Assembly (NCBI RefSeq): GCF_000264995.1
Contig: NW_006767437.1
Coordinates: 1,891,841-1,955,840 of the forward strand
Source of the DNA: Punctularia strigosozonata HHB-11173 SS5
Lineage: Eukaryota > Basidiomycota > Agaricomycetes > Corticiales > Punctulariaceae
DNA length: 64,000 nucleotides
Reading direction: 5' to 3'
Shown: one piece after another, positions 13,101-25,100 of the stretch
Layout: the number at the start of each line of letters is the position of its first letter
Position numbering within the stretch: the stretch's first letter is position 1
The notes under the pieces: generated by a model
The model's database searches: none
Told to the model about the DNA's origin: nothing
What the model saw: only the letters and a program-made list of their open reading frames with translations
Made by a program: the position numbers and the translations under genes

Positions 13101-16100
13101 CGGCGCAAGCGATTACCGGGTTACCGGGATTACCGGATCTGCCCTCGGCCAAATTTTCATCATCAGGTCGGCAACACTCGGCATGACACCTTCCATTCAT
13201 AAAGCCCCCGTCACGGCACACCATATAGACCGGTCTCGACTACGGTACCCACATTTCTTGTCACTCTTCCCTTCTCCCGCTCACATGATTGCCGCAGATC
13301 CACATGTCATCACGCTTTTGAACTCCGGTAAAGTCTCTTTCACTATGCACAGTTCGCTCAACTGCAGCTCTACGAGGTAGGAAAACGGCCGACCTTGTAG
13401 CCGGGGCGGGGACGCGGCTTGGTAACGCCTCCGACCGTATGTACTTTCTTACCCATGGCTAGTGGTTCGCTGTCGGTTCGCTCTTGAACGCGAATCACCC
13501 CGCGATCGAGAGAACCCGAATCGAGGAACATACCGGTGGGTTTAATTCTTGCTCTTCGGCACTGATTCGGCAAAGGGCGAGGGAGCCGTTTGAGCAAGAC
13601 GCGGAGACTAACTTGAATATCACGTGATCAGTTCACTGCGCCGGATGACCAAACCTCCCTGAATATACCGCAAACAAGCTAGTCGGAGTAACAAATCGAT
13701 GGATACTCCCCTTCCCCGCGCCCGTGTTAATGTTAGTAGTATTCCTCCTCCCGCGTATCCCGTAGCTATACCGCCCTTGTCCTCCGTTTCCCTTATCGCG
13801 TCAATTTTGTCACTTAGTGTAGGCGCGAGTAACGTAGGGATAGAATATGATTGCGCAGATGGCACGACTCAATGCTCGCGGAACGCCTCGATCAAGGAAG
13901 GGTGTTCGAATCAGTACAGGAGGTTGATCGAAATTGGCTCTCTACCTGAGCAAATAGCAAGCGCACAGCTTTAAGAATGTGTTCCGTACGATACACAGCA
14001 CACGAAGATCTATCGCGACACAGGTAACTAAATACGGCGAGACGGAGATGCACCGGATAATCGGGGGAATAATAAGTTCGACACACGTACGAGGTACTAT
14101 ACTAGAGACTCAGTGATGGAAGAAGCGGGAGGCGTGATCGCAAGGGATGAGATGAGATCAGATGCGAAAGACGGGGTGAGGACGAAGAGGATAAGAATGG
14201 ACGGATGCGAAGAACGGGAAAGGGGCCTCGTTGAGAAAGAGTGCATGTCCTTCACGGCATNNNNNNNNNNNNNNNNNNNNNNNNNNNNNNNNNNNNNNNN
14301 NNNNNNNNNNNNNNNNNNNNNNNNNNNNNNNNNNNNNNNNNNNNNNNNNNNNNNNNNNNNNNNNNNNNNNNNNNNNNNNNNNNNNNNNNNNNNNNNNNNN
14401 NNNNNNNNNNNNNNNNNNNNNNNNNNNNNNNNNNNNNNNNNNNNNNNNNNNNNNNNNNNNNNNNNNNNNNNNNNNNNNNNNNNNNNNNNNNNNNNNNNNN
14501 NNNNNNNNNNNNNNNNNNNNNNNNNNNNNNNNNNNNNNNNNNNNNNNNNNNNNNNNNNNNNNNNNNNNNNNNNNNNNNNNNNNNNNNNNNNNNNNNNNNN
14601 NNNNNNNNNNNNNNNNNNNNNNNNNNNNNNNNNNNNNNNNNNNNNNNNNNNNNNNNNNNNNNNNNNNNNNNNNNNNNNNNNNNNNNNNNNNNNNNNNNNN
14701 NNNNNNNNNNNNNNNNNNNNNNNNNNNNNNNNNNNNNNNNNNNNNNNNNNNNNNNNNNNNNNNNNNNNNNNNNNNNNNNNNNNNNNNNNNNNNNNNNNNN
14801 NNNNNNNNNNNNNNNNNNNNNNNNNNNNNNNNNNNNNNNNNNNNNNNNNNNNNNNNNNNNNNNNNNNNNNNNNNNNNNNNNNNNNNNNNNNNNNNNNNNN
14901 NNNNNNNNNNNNNNNNNNNNNNNNNNNNNNNNNNNNNNNNNNNNNNNNNNNNNNNNNNNNNNNNNNNNNNNNNNNNNNNNNNNNNNNNNNNNNNNNNNNN
15001 NNNNNNNNNNNNNNNNNNNNNNNNNNNNNNNNNNNNNNNNNNNNNNNNNNNNNNNNNNNNNNNNNNNNNNNNNNNNNNNNNNNNNNNNNNNNNNNNNNNN
15101 NNNNNNNNNNNNNNNNNNNNNNNNNNNNNNNNNNNNNNNNNNNNNNNNNTATCCTCTTCGTCCTCACCCCGTCTTTCGCATCTGATCTCATCTCATCCCT
15201 TGCGATCACGCCTCCCGCTTCTTCCATCACTGAGTCTCTAGTATAGTACCTCGTACGTGTGTCGAACTTATTATTCCCCCGATTATCCGGTGCATCTCCG
15301 TCTCGCCGTATTTAGTTACCTGTGTCGCGATAGATCTTCGTGTGCTGTGTATCGTACGGAACACATTCTTAAAGCTGTGCGCTTGCTATTTGCTCAGGTA
15401 GAGAGCCAATTTCGATCAACCTCCTGTACTGATTCGAACACCCTTCCTTGATCGAGGCGTTCCGCGAGCATTGAGTCGTGCCATCTGCGCAATCATATTC
15501 TATCCCTACGTTACTCGCGCCTACACTAAGTGACAAAATCGACGCGATAAGGGAAACGGAGGGATATGCGGGAGGAGGAATACCCGATATTGCGTTTCAA
15601 GTTCTCACACGTGAAGCGCGGGCGGCAGGTGCGGGACTGGCGAGAGGTTGGCAATCGTGTTCACCGCCTATCTGCCCGGACGTAAAGGGTCTTCAAGATA
15701 GCCCTACTTTCTTGACATGGCCCACAAGTTGCAGTCAAGGTCTCCATGTGCGATGGTGCAGGTTCGATCCGGCATCTTCGTTGTCCTCGGTACGTCCATA
15801 GTGTCAATTGTTGGCGTCATGCTCATCAACAACGACCATGATAGAGGGAGAGATTTGCCGTACTTTCGCACCGGGACGCAAGCACGTTGAAACCTTGCTA
15901 CTTCGAGGGCATACATGCACATCACGGCTTTCGGATATGAAATAGTGTTAGGCATACGCCACGTCTACGCCACACCTACGTGTCGCCGGCATTGAAGTGC
16001 GCATGATTCACGTTTTGCATGCTATATCAACAACTGACGGCCATTCAAGCGTGACCTCACCCTCCTCGCTCCCTCCCCTCCCCCTTGCGCTCTTGCGAAT

Positions 16101-19100
16101 ACATCTGCACCTTCCCCAATGAAGAGAAAGCGCAATGGGAAAAACGGGCCGCGAGTACATGTTGTTGGCGCCGAAACGGTCCATCAAATACGGCCGTCCG
16201 TGAATGATAAGGGGCGTACCCAACTCCGACACACCTCCTCCGTCGTGCCGCCTGTCGACCCAGCCATGTTCGCATCCTCAAGCAAGGATGCTGAAGCACG
16301 GCAGACGCCAAGCAAAGAAAATTCTACCCCTGTTCGCTCTGCGTCGGCCAAATACTTCAGCGCAAAACCGACGGCCAAGAGGCAGCCTGTCGCGGTATGT
16401 GTCGCTGTTTATGAAGATGGTTTCCTGTTGAATCAGCGTTCTCATATCATTTCAGTCACAGATGGAAGGGTGGATACCTCGTTGTGATCAATACCTCGAT
16501 CGTCTTATGGCTTCCGAAGCACCCGACCCCAGTCAGTTATCAACGTGTCAAGCAATCCTTCACGATGAAATGGGTGTGCCTCGGGTCTGCGGTAACCCCC
16601 AGCCGCGGATCAGATGCCGTGACTGCATCGACTGCTGCACGGTTCAGTGCGACGACTGTAGCCTACGCAGGCACGAGAATCTCCCCTTCCATCGGCTCGA
16701 GGTGAGTTAGGCAAGAACCGTGACTTACTATCTGTGACTTACGCAAGCCGCCAGCGCTGGAATGAAAAATACTTCGAGGATTCCAGCCTTGATTCCTTGG
16801 GCTACACTCTTCGCATGTGTCCCTTGGGCGAGCGGTGCGGCAATCCTGTGCCTGCTCATCGCAATTTCGTGGCATTCCATACAAACGGCTATCACCGGCT
16901 ACGTGTCATGTTCTGCGGATGCGGAACAGCACTGAAATACGAACAGTTGCTATCGTTCCGGCTCTTTCCGGCTACCTCGACGGAGCCTCAAACCGTGTTT
17001 AGCTTCGAGTTTCTGAACTTGTTTCACCTGCTCACCTTACAAGGCAAGCTCACGCTCCACGATTATTATCAGGCCATCATTCGATGTACGGATAACATGA
17101 ACAATGCACCCGGTGTGGTAGGTGATCTCGCTGGCGCGGGCGTCCGGATAGTAACACTATCAATAGTGGAGATACCATGACGCCATCCTCGCCACGCGTC
17201 AATGGCGGCATCTCAAAATGCTGAAGAGGGCAGGGAGGGGGAATGATCCAACAGGGGTAAGCGGTACCCCTGACGGTGGTCTTGCCGTGGAATGTCCCGC
17301 ATGCCCGCACCCTGGACGTAACCTTCCCGACAGATGGGAGACGGATCCAAACATGTTCGTATTGTTCACTTGCCTATGAGCGCCTCTCTCACAGTTTCCG
17401 TTAGATGGATGTATACTTTATTCATCGCGATTGATGCCTGTTTCAAGCTGAAGCTTAGGAACCGTGGTTTCACCGCCCCGCCTCTAGGCGATGGCCTTTC
17501 TTACTTTGTGAAGGAGGAGAAGTACCGTGAGCACCTGGACTCGTGCTCCGATGAAGCACCGGAGGTAATTACGATTGATATAATGTCGTTACCATCGCTG
17601 AGACTGACCCCTATGTTTTAGGATGATGTCGAGCCGTGCGACTCGCATCACAACGCGGTCAGCCAGATGAACACGAAGAACAGCGGGCGAACCCTTCTTG
17701 TCACTGGACTTGGCGGGGCCGTGTGCGCTCGGCACTCGCTGGTCAGGAAGAACGGTGTGGCTGATTTAACAAGGGGCGAACGGTGCGTCCTCCTTTCTCT
17801 TGGTCCCACATCCCTTCTGAAAGCACTTTTTTGATAGACAAGTCACGATGGACTATATCTTCTGGACAACGATCTTCGGATGCGCGCTGTCGTTCATCAT
17901 CGCCTCTTATGACATTGCCTGTTCCTGGTCAATCCACCTCATGGACCGACTGCAGCGAAACTATGACCCGAGTTGGGTGGCCGAATTCGCCAAGATGGTC
18001 TTTGTCTTCTTGCTACCGAAGTTACATATTCACACCCATGGTCCCAAATGCCGAAGATTGTACGACTTCCAGCACACGCCTCACGTTGGTCGCACTCACG
18101 CAGAAACCATCGAGCAATTATGGGCGCATCTAGGTGGGGTTGCGACGAGCATAGTCGAGATGGCTCCAGCCGCTCGACGTGTCACTCTTGAGGATCATAT
18201 GGGCAATTGGAACCACATGATGAAGATGAATATGGGTACTTCCTTCGCTTTCAGTCTTTGGCAAAATCTAATCACCTACGCAGGTATCAACATGTACCGC
18301 TCACTCACCGAAGCGCTGGATCAAAGGAGCAAACATCGGCAGCTATTTGACGAGCTTGACGCAACCTTCGACCGACCGACAGTGGAAAGATGGACGAAGC
18401 TGGTGAAGGCATTCGAACGTGACAAGAAGCAGGGCAAGGACCCCTACGCAGAACCTGAGCTATGTAAGCGTGGTGCAAGTCGACTCTCTGCGACACTGAC
18501 GTTTGATGTGCAGTGCAGACCTTCGATCAAGTTCGGAAAAAACTAGAACAGGAGGAGAAGGCTTCATTGAATGCACTTGAGCCGGACCATGATATTTCGC
18601 CGGCAAAATATGTACAGCAGGCCCTGAAACTTCTGGACAGACGGTAAGTTTTCCCTCTTACAAATGGAACGCTTGGCTTACGCTGCGAGTAGGCGCGCAT
18701 TAAAGCAAGAGACCGACATCCAGCGATCGGAGCATCACCGCGTACTGCCTGATCTACAACGGAAGTGCGAGGCGTTGCAACGCGACGTGAGGAACTTAGC
18801 AGACGTCGCGCCAGTATACATGCCGTGCATTGTCATGATGCCAGGAGAGAACGCAGTCCAGGACGCTCCGAGCTCCCGAGGCCTAGGATTCATACACCTT
18901 CCCTCTTCGCTCGGGTCTGACCAACTCAGGTCCACCGGATGTATCCGAGATCTGGTCAAGACCGAGCTCCAGATGCGCATAGCCGAGGCAGCGGACACTC
19001 TCGAGGCCATCTGCAAGATGCGGCGATCGCTCATGGGTCTTATCCACAAATACAGGGTTCAGGTATCTGGATCTACGTCCGCAAAGACTCGATCGCATGC

Positions 19101-22100
19101 TATTTTGCAAAACATCGGCCGCAAAATCCAGCTTCTCGTCATCAAGTACCGCGATGCGCGTCTCGCCCTTCTAACGCTTAGCCCTGATGGGGATTGGAAG
19201 AACTTCCTGCATGAGCTTGAAAACGACGATGTCCGTGGCCCATACCCGGAGGAGGACGAGAGCGAAGGACGCCGCGAGGATTCATGGATCTGGCGATCCC
19301 GAGGACGACTAGTCAGAACGGCGCTCAACCTTGAAGCTTCCTCGGACGGCCCCAGGGTTGAATCCGACAAAGAACTAGATGATACGATGTTATATATGTG
19401 GGCGGGATCTCGTGCACGCGCATTCCGGTGGCACGAAGAAGTGCAACTCCTGGTTGAAGAAATGCGGCGCGTTATCGCATTCCTCAACTGGCAGGCACGC
19501 ACTTGGGAGTCTACAATCGGCTCCCGAACACGATCCACCGACGGTGTCACCAGTGTCTGCGCTGCGGACATCTCTCGTGGTGCAGACTGCTACGCCTATC
19601 GGCAGGCTAGTCTCTGTCGCGCACTCGCAGAAGCGTTCGTGCGTCGATGGAAGCCACTACTGAATAGGGCTGGTCTAGGGCAGACCTGGCTATCACAATA
19701 TCACGCATCCGCGTCTACAACTGTGCCCGTTCCTGGTCGTCCGCCCGCGTCTCAAGGGAAGAAATTGTCAGACGCTGCAGGGGATGAGCTGGACGCCGAT
19801 GACTCTGTGGATGACGAGGGCGAAGAAGGCGCTGAGGGGGAGATCGAGGAGGACCTCGAGGAGGAACCCGGGGGGAAAGTGAGAGACACTGTTGACTCGG
19901 ACGTGATAGATTACAGTATATATCTAAGCACCCAGTAGCGTGTCTTGTACCTGTACATTGTACCCTCGGTTAGTGCTAGCACGTGCGGTGAAATCACGTG
20001 CATCGCAAGAGAGGTTCATAAGCGCATCGCCTCCGCTTTTCCCTCTTAACTTCCTCCCTCTCCCTTCTACGTGTCGTGGGCACGTCTGTTGCAGCCCACG
20101 ACGCTGGCGGCGTGTCCTGTTCACCACCCCTCGTCATTGCCTTGCGCTGCAGACTTCCCCACTTACGCTCGTCACGTACAGTCTTCAGGGATCTGGCTCA
20201 TGCATACCAGTCGAACATTACTGGATCCGTTTCATCTGTATGGGAAGGCATGAGGGTGCGCTCAGCGCCAGCAGGTGCGTGTCATGTATCCCTTACGCGT
20301 ATGATTGGGCTGACGTGGTGTTACGTAGGTCGAGCACGACACACCTCTGAACCATTCGACGGCCTTCATCACCAGCCTCCTGTCGGAGGAATGGACCCAT
20401 GCCACGTCATCGCTTTGGTCGACCATCCCGCATTAGTGAGTAATATGGCACATTTGCATGGTAGTGGCTGACGTCTTTCTCTTTTGGGTAGGACTTCCCC
20501 TGTCGTCGTGTGGCTTCGGAAGGTCGTGCTGGGTAGAAAGCTTGCGTCTAGCGCCAGCAGGTCTGTGACTGTTCATTGTGTATACATTAGCGCTGACGCG
20601 GTATGATGCATAGGTCGACTGACGTTGTGCTTGTATATCCTAAGCTGGATGTCGTCATGGGTTCATGTTATGCCAGAGTTCGGTGGTTGACTATCTCTCA
20701 TTGGTGAGTACTGTATCGCCTGTTCGTGTCGCTCTTCGCTTACACTCCTGGGCAGGCATTCCATGCATTGGATCGCTGTGCGGCACCCAGTGCTAGCAGG
20801 TGCGTGATTGTGCCCGCCACGTATGTGTTTGCGCTGACGCGGCGCGTCACATAGTTCGAGTCCCACAAGTATGACACGGCGTTGACGGCGAAGTTGTTCT
20901 TGCCGACCCTAAGCTGGGTTGGTCGGATCGGTCCATGCGGCGTCTGCAATAGTGGCAGGAATTCGATGTCATCATCGTTGTGGGCCGTGCGAAGATCGCG
21001 CTGTGTTGAGGATGCGTTTAGTGCTACGAGGTGTGTAACTGTGAGCCCTGTGCTTACCTGTGTGTTGACAAAACGGTATACATAGTTTCAGTGCATAGCA
21101 TAGCCAACATTCATCCTTGACCATGTCGTCCTGCTACATCCCGGGCTGGATCTTGATTGGGTCGGTCCGTGCAGTGTCTGCGATGTTTGGAGTTGACCGT
21201 CCTACACGTGCGTACCGTCTCGCCAATTCATACAGCATCTAGCTTATGCTTTTGCACAGTCCTTGATACCCGCGTTGCATCGTCGCAGGACGGGGTCACT
21301 GTGCCAGGGTAGGGCCAGTGTGCTGCTTTCAGGTGCGCATGCAAGTGATGCGCAGTGTTTCCTTTGTGCTAACGTGGGGCATTGGGTTGACAGAAAGTGG
21401 TGTATTATGAGGTGGTTTCAGGACTGGTCGCTCGCCTTCTATGTTTTCCCGGTTGCGCGAAGCTATACCCCTGAGGGTAGAACTGTCTGACCTCTCTTAT
21501 CCTTTGTTGGTATGTACGTTACGGTATTCTGCCGAGCTTGAGGCTCACGCTGCTGGGCAGGACATTGGCACTTCGTAACCGTATTGGATGTGGCGGCTCA
21601 GGTTTGGTCGTTGCATCGGAGTCGTCGCTCCGCACGCTAGAGCACTGCCATCTGTCTCGGTCCGCCTTCCGATATGACATATGTTGCCGACCCGCAGTCG
21701 TTCGCATCGCCGCATCATTGCCTCGGATTGCGGTGTCTCTTCCACGGAGGAGTCCGGTTGTGTCGTGCCGGGTTTGGTCGGACGTAGGAGTCGTCGCTCC
21801 ACATGCTATGGCGCCGCCATGTGTCTCGGTCCGTCCTCCGATATGTCGTTGCGGACCCACAGTTGCTCGCATTGCCACATCATCAGAAGCTGTGTACTGG
21901 CGTCCCCGTCATGGCCGTGATGACAACTTATGCCGCGACATCTCCCGCTGTGGAATGCGGTGATGCTGCACTGGGTCCGGTCACTACGCGGGCTGCTCGC
22001 GCGCGGGGTTCACGCGTTGCAGCGCCATCCTCTCTATCGTGGCCAGCGGCGCCACATGTTATCTATCCACGTGGCGGGTGCTGCATTGTCCGGCCGTTTC

Positions 22101-25100
22101 CGACCCAAGCCGGGTCCGTGTGCCGCGGTGCCGTATCGTCGCCAGCCGTCCTACGTGGCGCCACCCGTCGTCCATCCACGTGGCGCCACCCGTTGTCCAT
22201 CCACGTGGCGCCACCCGTCGTCCATCCACGTGGCGCCACCCGTCGTCCATCCACGTGGTGCCACCCGTCGTCCATCCACGTGGTGCCACCCGTCATCCAT
22301 CCACGTGGCGCCACCCGTCGTCCATCCACGTGGCGCCACCCGTCGTCCATCCACGTGGTGCCACTCGTCATCCATCCATGTGGCGCCACCCGTCGTCCAT
22401 CCACGTGGCGGTTACCGCGTCGTCTGGCTGTCTCCAACGCGCGCAGGGTCCGCGCGCCGCGGCGCCAGTCGCTCTCGCATTCCCAGTCTGGATCGGAAGT
22501 GTCTGACCCCCTGCTGATGTTTATCCCGGGTGCTGCCGGTCGCCGGTTCTGTTCGCGGCGCGGCGGTCGTGTACTGGACCGGGCTCGGTTCATTGACTTT
22601 TCGCCTTCACCGGCCCGAACTTGCTACATGCGAGTGACTTCTGCTGCCGAACTTCGGCCTACCGCCTGTCATTGGGGCTGTACATGTACATGTGTTCTGT
22701 GTTATGTATGCCGATTGGAATGCGGGTTGTGCGTGTACGCGCTCCAGGCTGGGCGTGTACACGGGATAGTGATCTGTTACATGTACTGCGTACAACCGTT
22801 GTGACGCTGTCTGCTGTACGCATGAAAGTACCATCGTACTCGTCAGAGAGGTCCTTGCTCTAATGGAAGTATGTACACGGAGGAGGCGTGTACGCGCAAG
22901 GATGGTTGCGGGTATAAGCTTGTACACAGTCTAGCATGTGCCCTATTGGTGATATTGAGTACAATGCCACCTGATTTTCTGCGGATTTGCTGTACACAGG
23001 GGGCAGCCAGCATTGTTTTGTTAGCCTTCTGTGAAACCCACGTTCTGGAGACTTACGAGGATCTAAGAAGAAGCAAGCAATGTAGGCATCGTCATCTGAT
23101 GCATTGATCTGTTGATGAAAGCGGCGGTTGACAATTTCTCTGACAGCTTCAATGGTCTCCGGCTCATAGCGCAGAGATTTTGAACGGAATAGTTCATCGA
23201 GATGCGCAACAATGGCAAGCCAGAAGATGTAAACATCAGCTAGCGTAGCCTTCGAAGACTCCAAGCACTGAATGGCGCAAGCGACTGGACCAAGTACGGA
23301 CAGGAGTTTCTGTAGCGCTTTTTCAAATGCTGCCGTCTCGACCGTGTTCGCCCGGAAGAGATCAGTATAATCCTGTGTAGCATCAGTGTATATACCATGA
23401 TCTCCGTGCATAGTTAGCTTACCCCAATTTCAACCTCTAGCTCTGGGCTCCCGACGATTGCACGGAATGCGGGAAGACCACGTTCGATTGAGAGCCTGGT
23501 CCAATACATAGTGGCAAATCGGTGGTCAGCAATCCATTCCAGGCCTCAGGTGATACCCAGCTTCGCCCTTGTGAGGTTGAAGTGCTCCAGCTCCCACCCT
23601 GCATGCGACATATATGTCGCTATACCTCTGACTTGGGCGACAATCTGCGGTAGCCATTGAGCTGATGCATATTCTGAGATTACTATTCTTTACCGGTATG
23701 AATTCTGCAACACGTTGGAGCTCCTTGGAGGTGTTTCTCAGCAAATGTGTACAGTCTTGAAGATTGAGAATATGTGGTTGGTTGTCTTTCACAATCCGAC
23801 GACATTTTCGTGTATTGCCAGTGTCATCGGATACTACAGCGGAGAAACGTGATGGTCCAATCTCAAGGAACCACTACGTAGGTAGGATTTCAATGCATGC
23901 ATATCAGATATTGTGAACGACGTACCTCCTCAAGACGTTCATAGATATACCGGCCAGTATGACTCAACCTTGACGCATTGTCGATGTCCATCAGAAATGC
24001 ACGACGATCTTGGGTCCATATGTGTACAGTGTATCCAGATTTCTTGCGTGAAGTACCACCATCAAAGGAGATCGTGAGGTTGTGGTTCTCCTGAAGAAAC
24101 CGGACCACAGATACATGGATTTGCGCCGCATGGAACGGTATGAGACTTTCTGTGAGCTTGGACGCGGACGGTGGATTGTATGAAGAGTTGAGCGTTGCTG
24201 TATACTTTTTGAAGAAGGTTGAGTCGGCCACGTCGGGAGCAATACCACAGCAAGTCAAGAACACAACAAGGTCGTGGTTCGCGCGTTCAGCCAGTTTCAA
24301 CCGACCTGTGGCTACAGCCTTTGCATGCAATCCACCTTCACCTCTGTTCTGGTCACCTCCCTTCTCCGGCTTGTGCTTCTTCGACGGTGGTGCTTCATCA
24401 TCAGACTCAGACGCCGAGCTAACAATTACTTCGCTACTCGGCGGCACCACAGCACGGGGAGCACCATTCTTGTCTGCTTTCTGTGCAAGAAACTCGAGGA
24501 TGCTTCGCCGTACCCCACGGTCAAGGTACTTGCAGTCCTTGGCATGATGAAAAATCCGTGTCTGGTTCCGAGGAAACACCCAGTGTGTCGCGCACCCACT
24601 ACTGCCTAAGCAACGAATACACTTGGCTTCGAGGTTCACACTTTTGCCCTTGGGAAAGCACGGAACACTGACTTTGAGCAGAAGCGGATGTGTCTGGTTG
24701 CCACCACGTCGCCGGGAATTTGGAATGACTTCACTGGTATCTTCGAAATCTGAGTCGTGTGTATCGGTGAGGATCTTCGTATCTCGATGGTGATGTACCC
24801 TTCTCTTCTTCTTCGCAGCTGGGGCATCTGGAGCTCGAATAGACATTGCATCCTCCAACGACGGAAGCTTGGGAGGTGTGAGTCCCACGGCGCTATAACA
24901 GGCATAATTCTTATGCACCTCCTTCTTTTCCCGTGTGTAAAGATCCTTCGCAGCATCGATCAAATCATCCAACCACTTCTCAAGCACCGCATGACCCGGA
25001 TACATCGACATAAAATCCTCCAGGAGGATGGGGAGATAGTCAAGCCCTGGTCCCTTCTCGACGAATTGAATAGGACCTGCAGCTCGTGAGCCGAGTTTGA

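Larger units (their letters stand above)
2292..22998 (+). mobile_element. Cargo-bearing KDZ-type DNA element inserted in the hAT intron
   Basis: Everything between the two halves of hAT intron 4. Inner ends carry the inverted nonamer TGTGTACAG (2296-2304 and, reversed, 22990-22998). The hexamer GGGGGC flanks it at 2286-2291 and 22999-23004 and may be the target duplication; being low-complexity it could be chance. Removing the insertion and one hexamer leaves an 83-base intron with a plausible branch site (GCTGAAC) before the acceptor, the normal size here. Both ends are rich in TGTACA words. Inside are a KDZ transposase, three cargo-like genes and several repeat arrays. Whether one element or a stack of elements was inserted cannot be decided by eye. 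Confidence 0.75.

Noticed and set aside
14097-15246. Long open frames on both strands across 14097-15246
   Set aside because: They run through the 889-base N gap and have no sequence support.
15715-15780. tRNA-like B box (GGTTCGATCC) near 15763
   Set aside because: No matching A box, anticodon arm or acceptor pairing could be folded by eye.
21930-22594. Histidine/tryptophan-rich repeat peptides over the 25-base array
   Set aside because: The unit length is not a multiple of three, so all frames stay open; typical minisatellite artefact.
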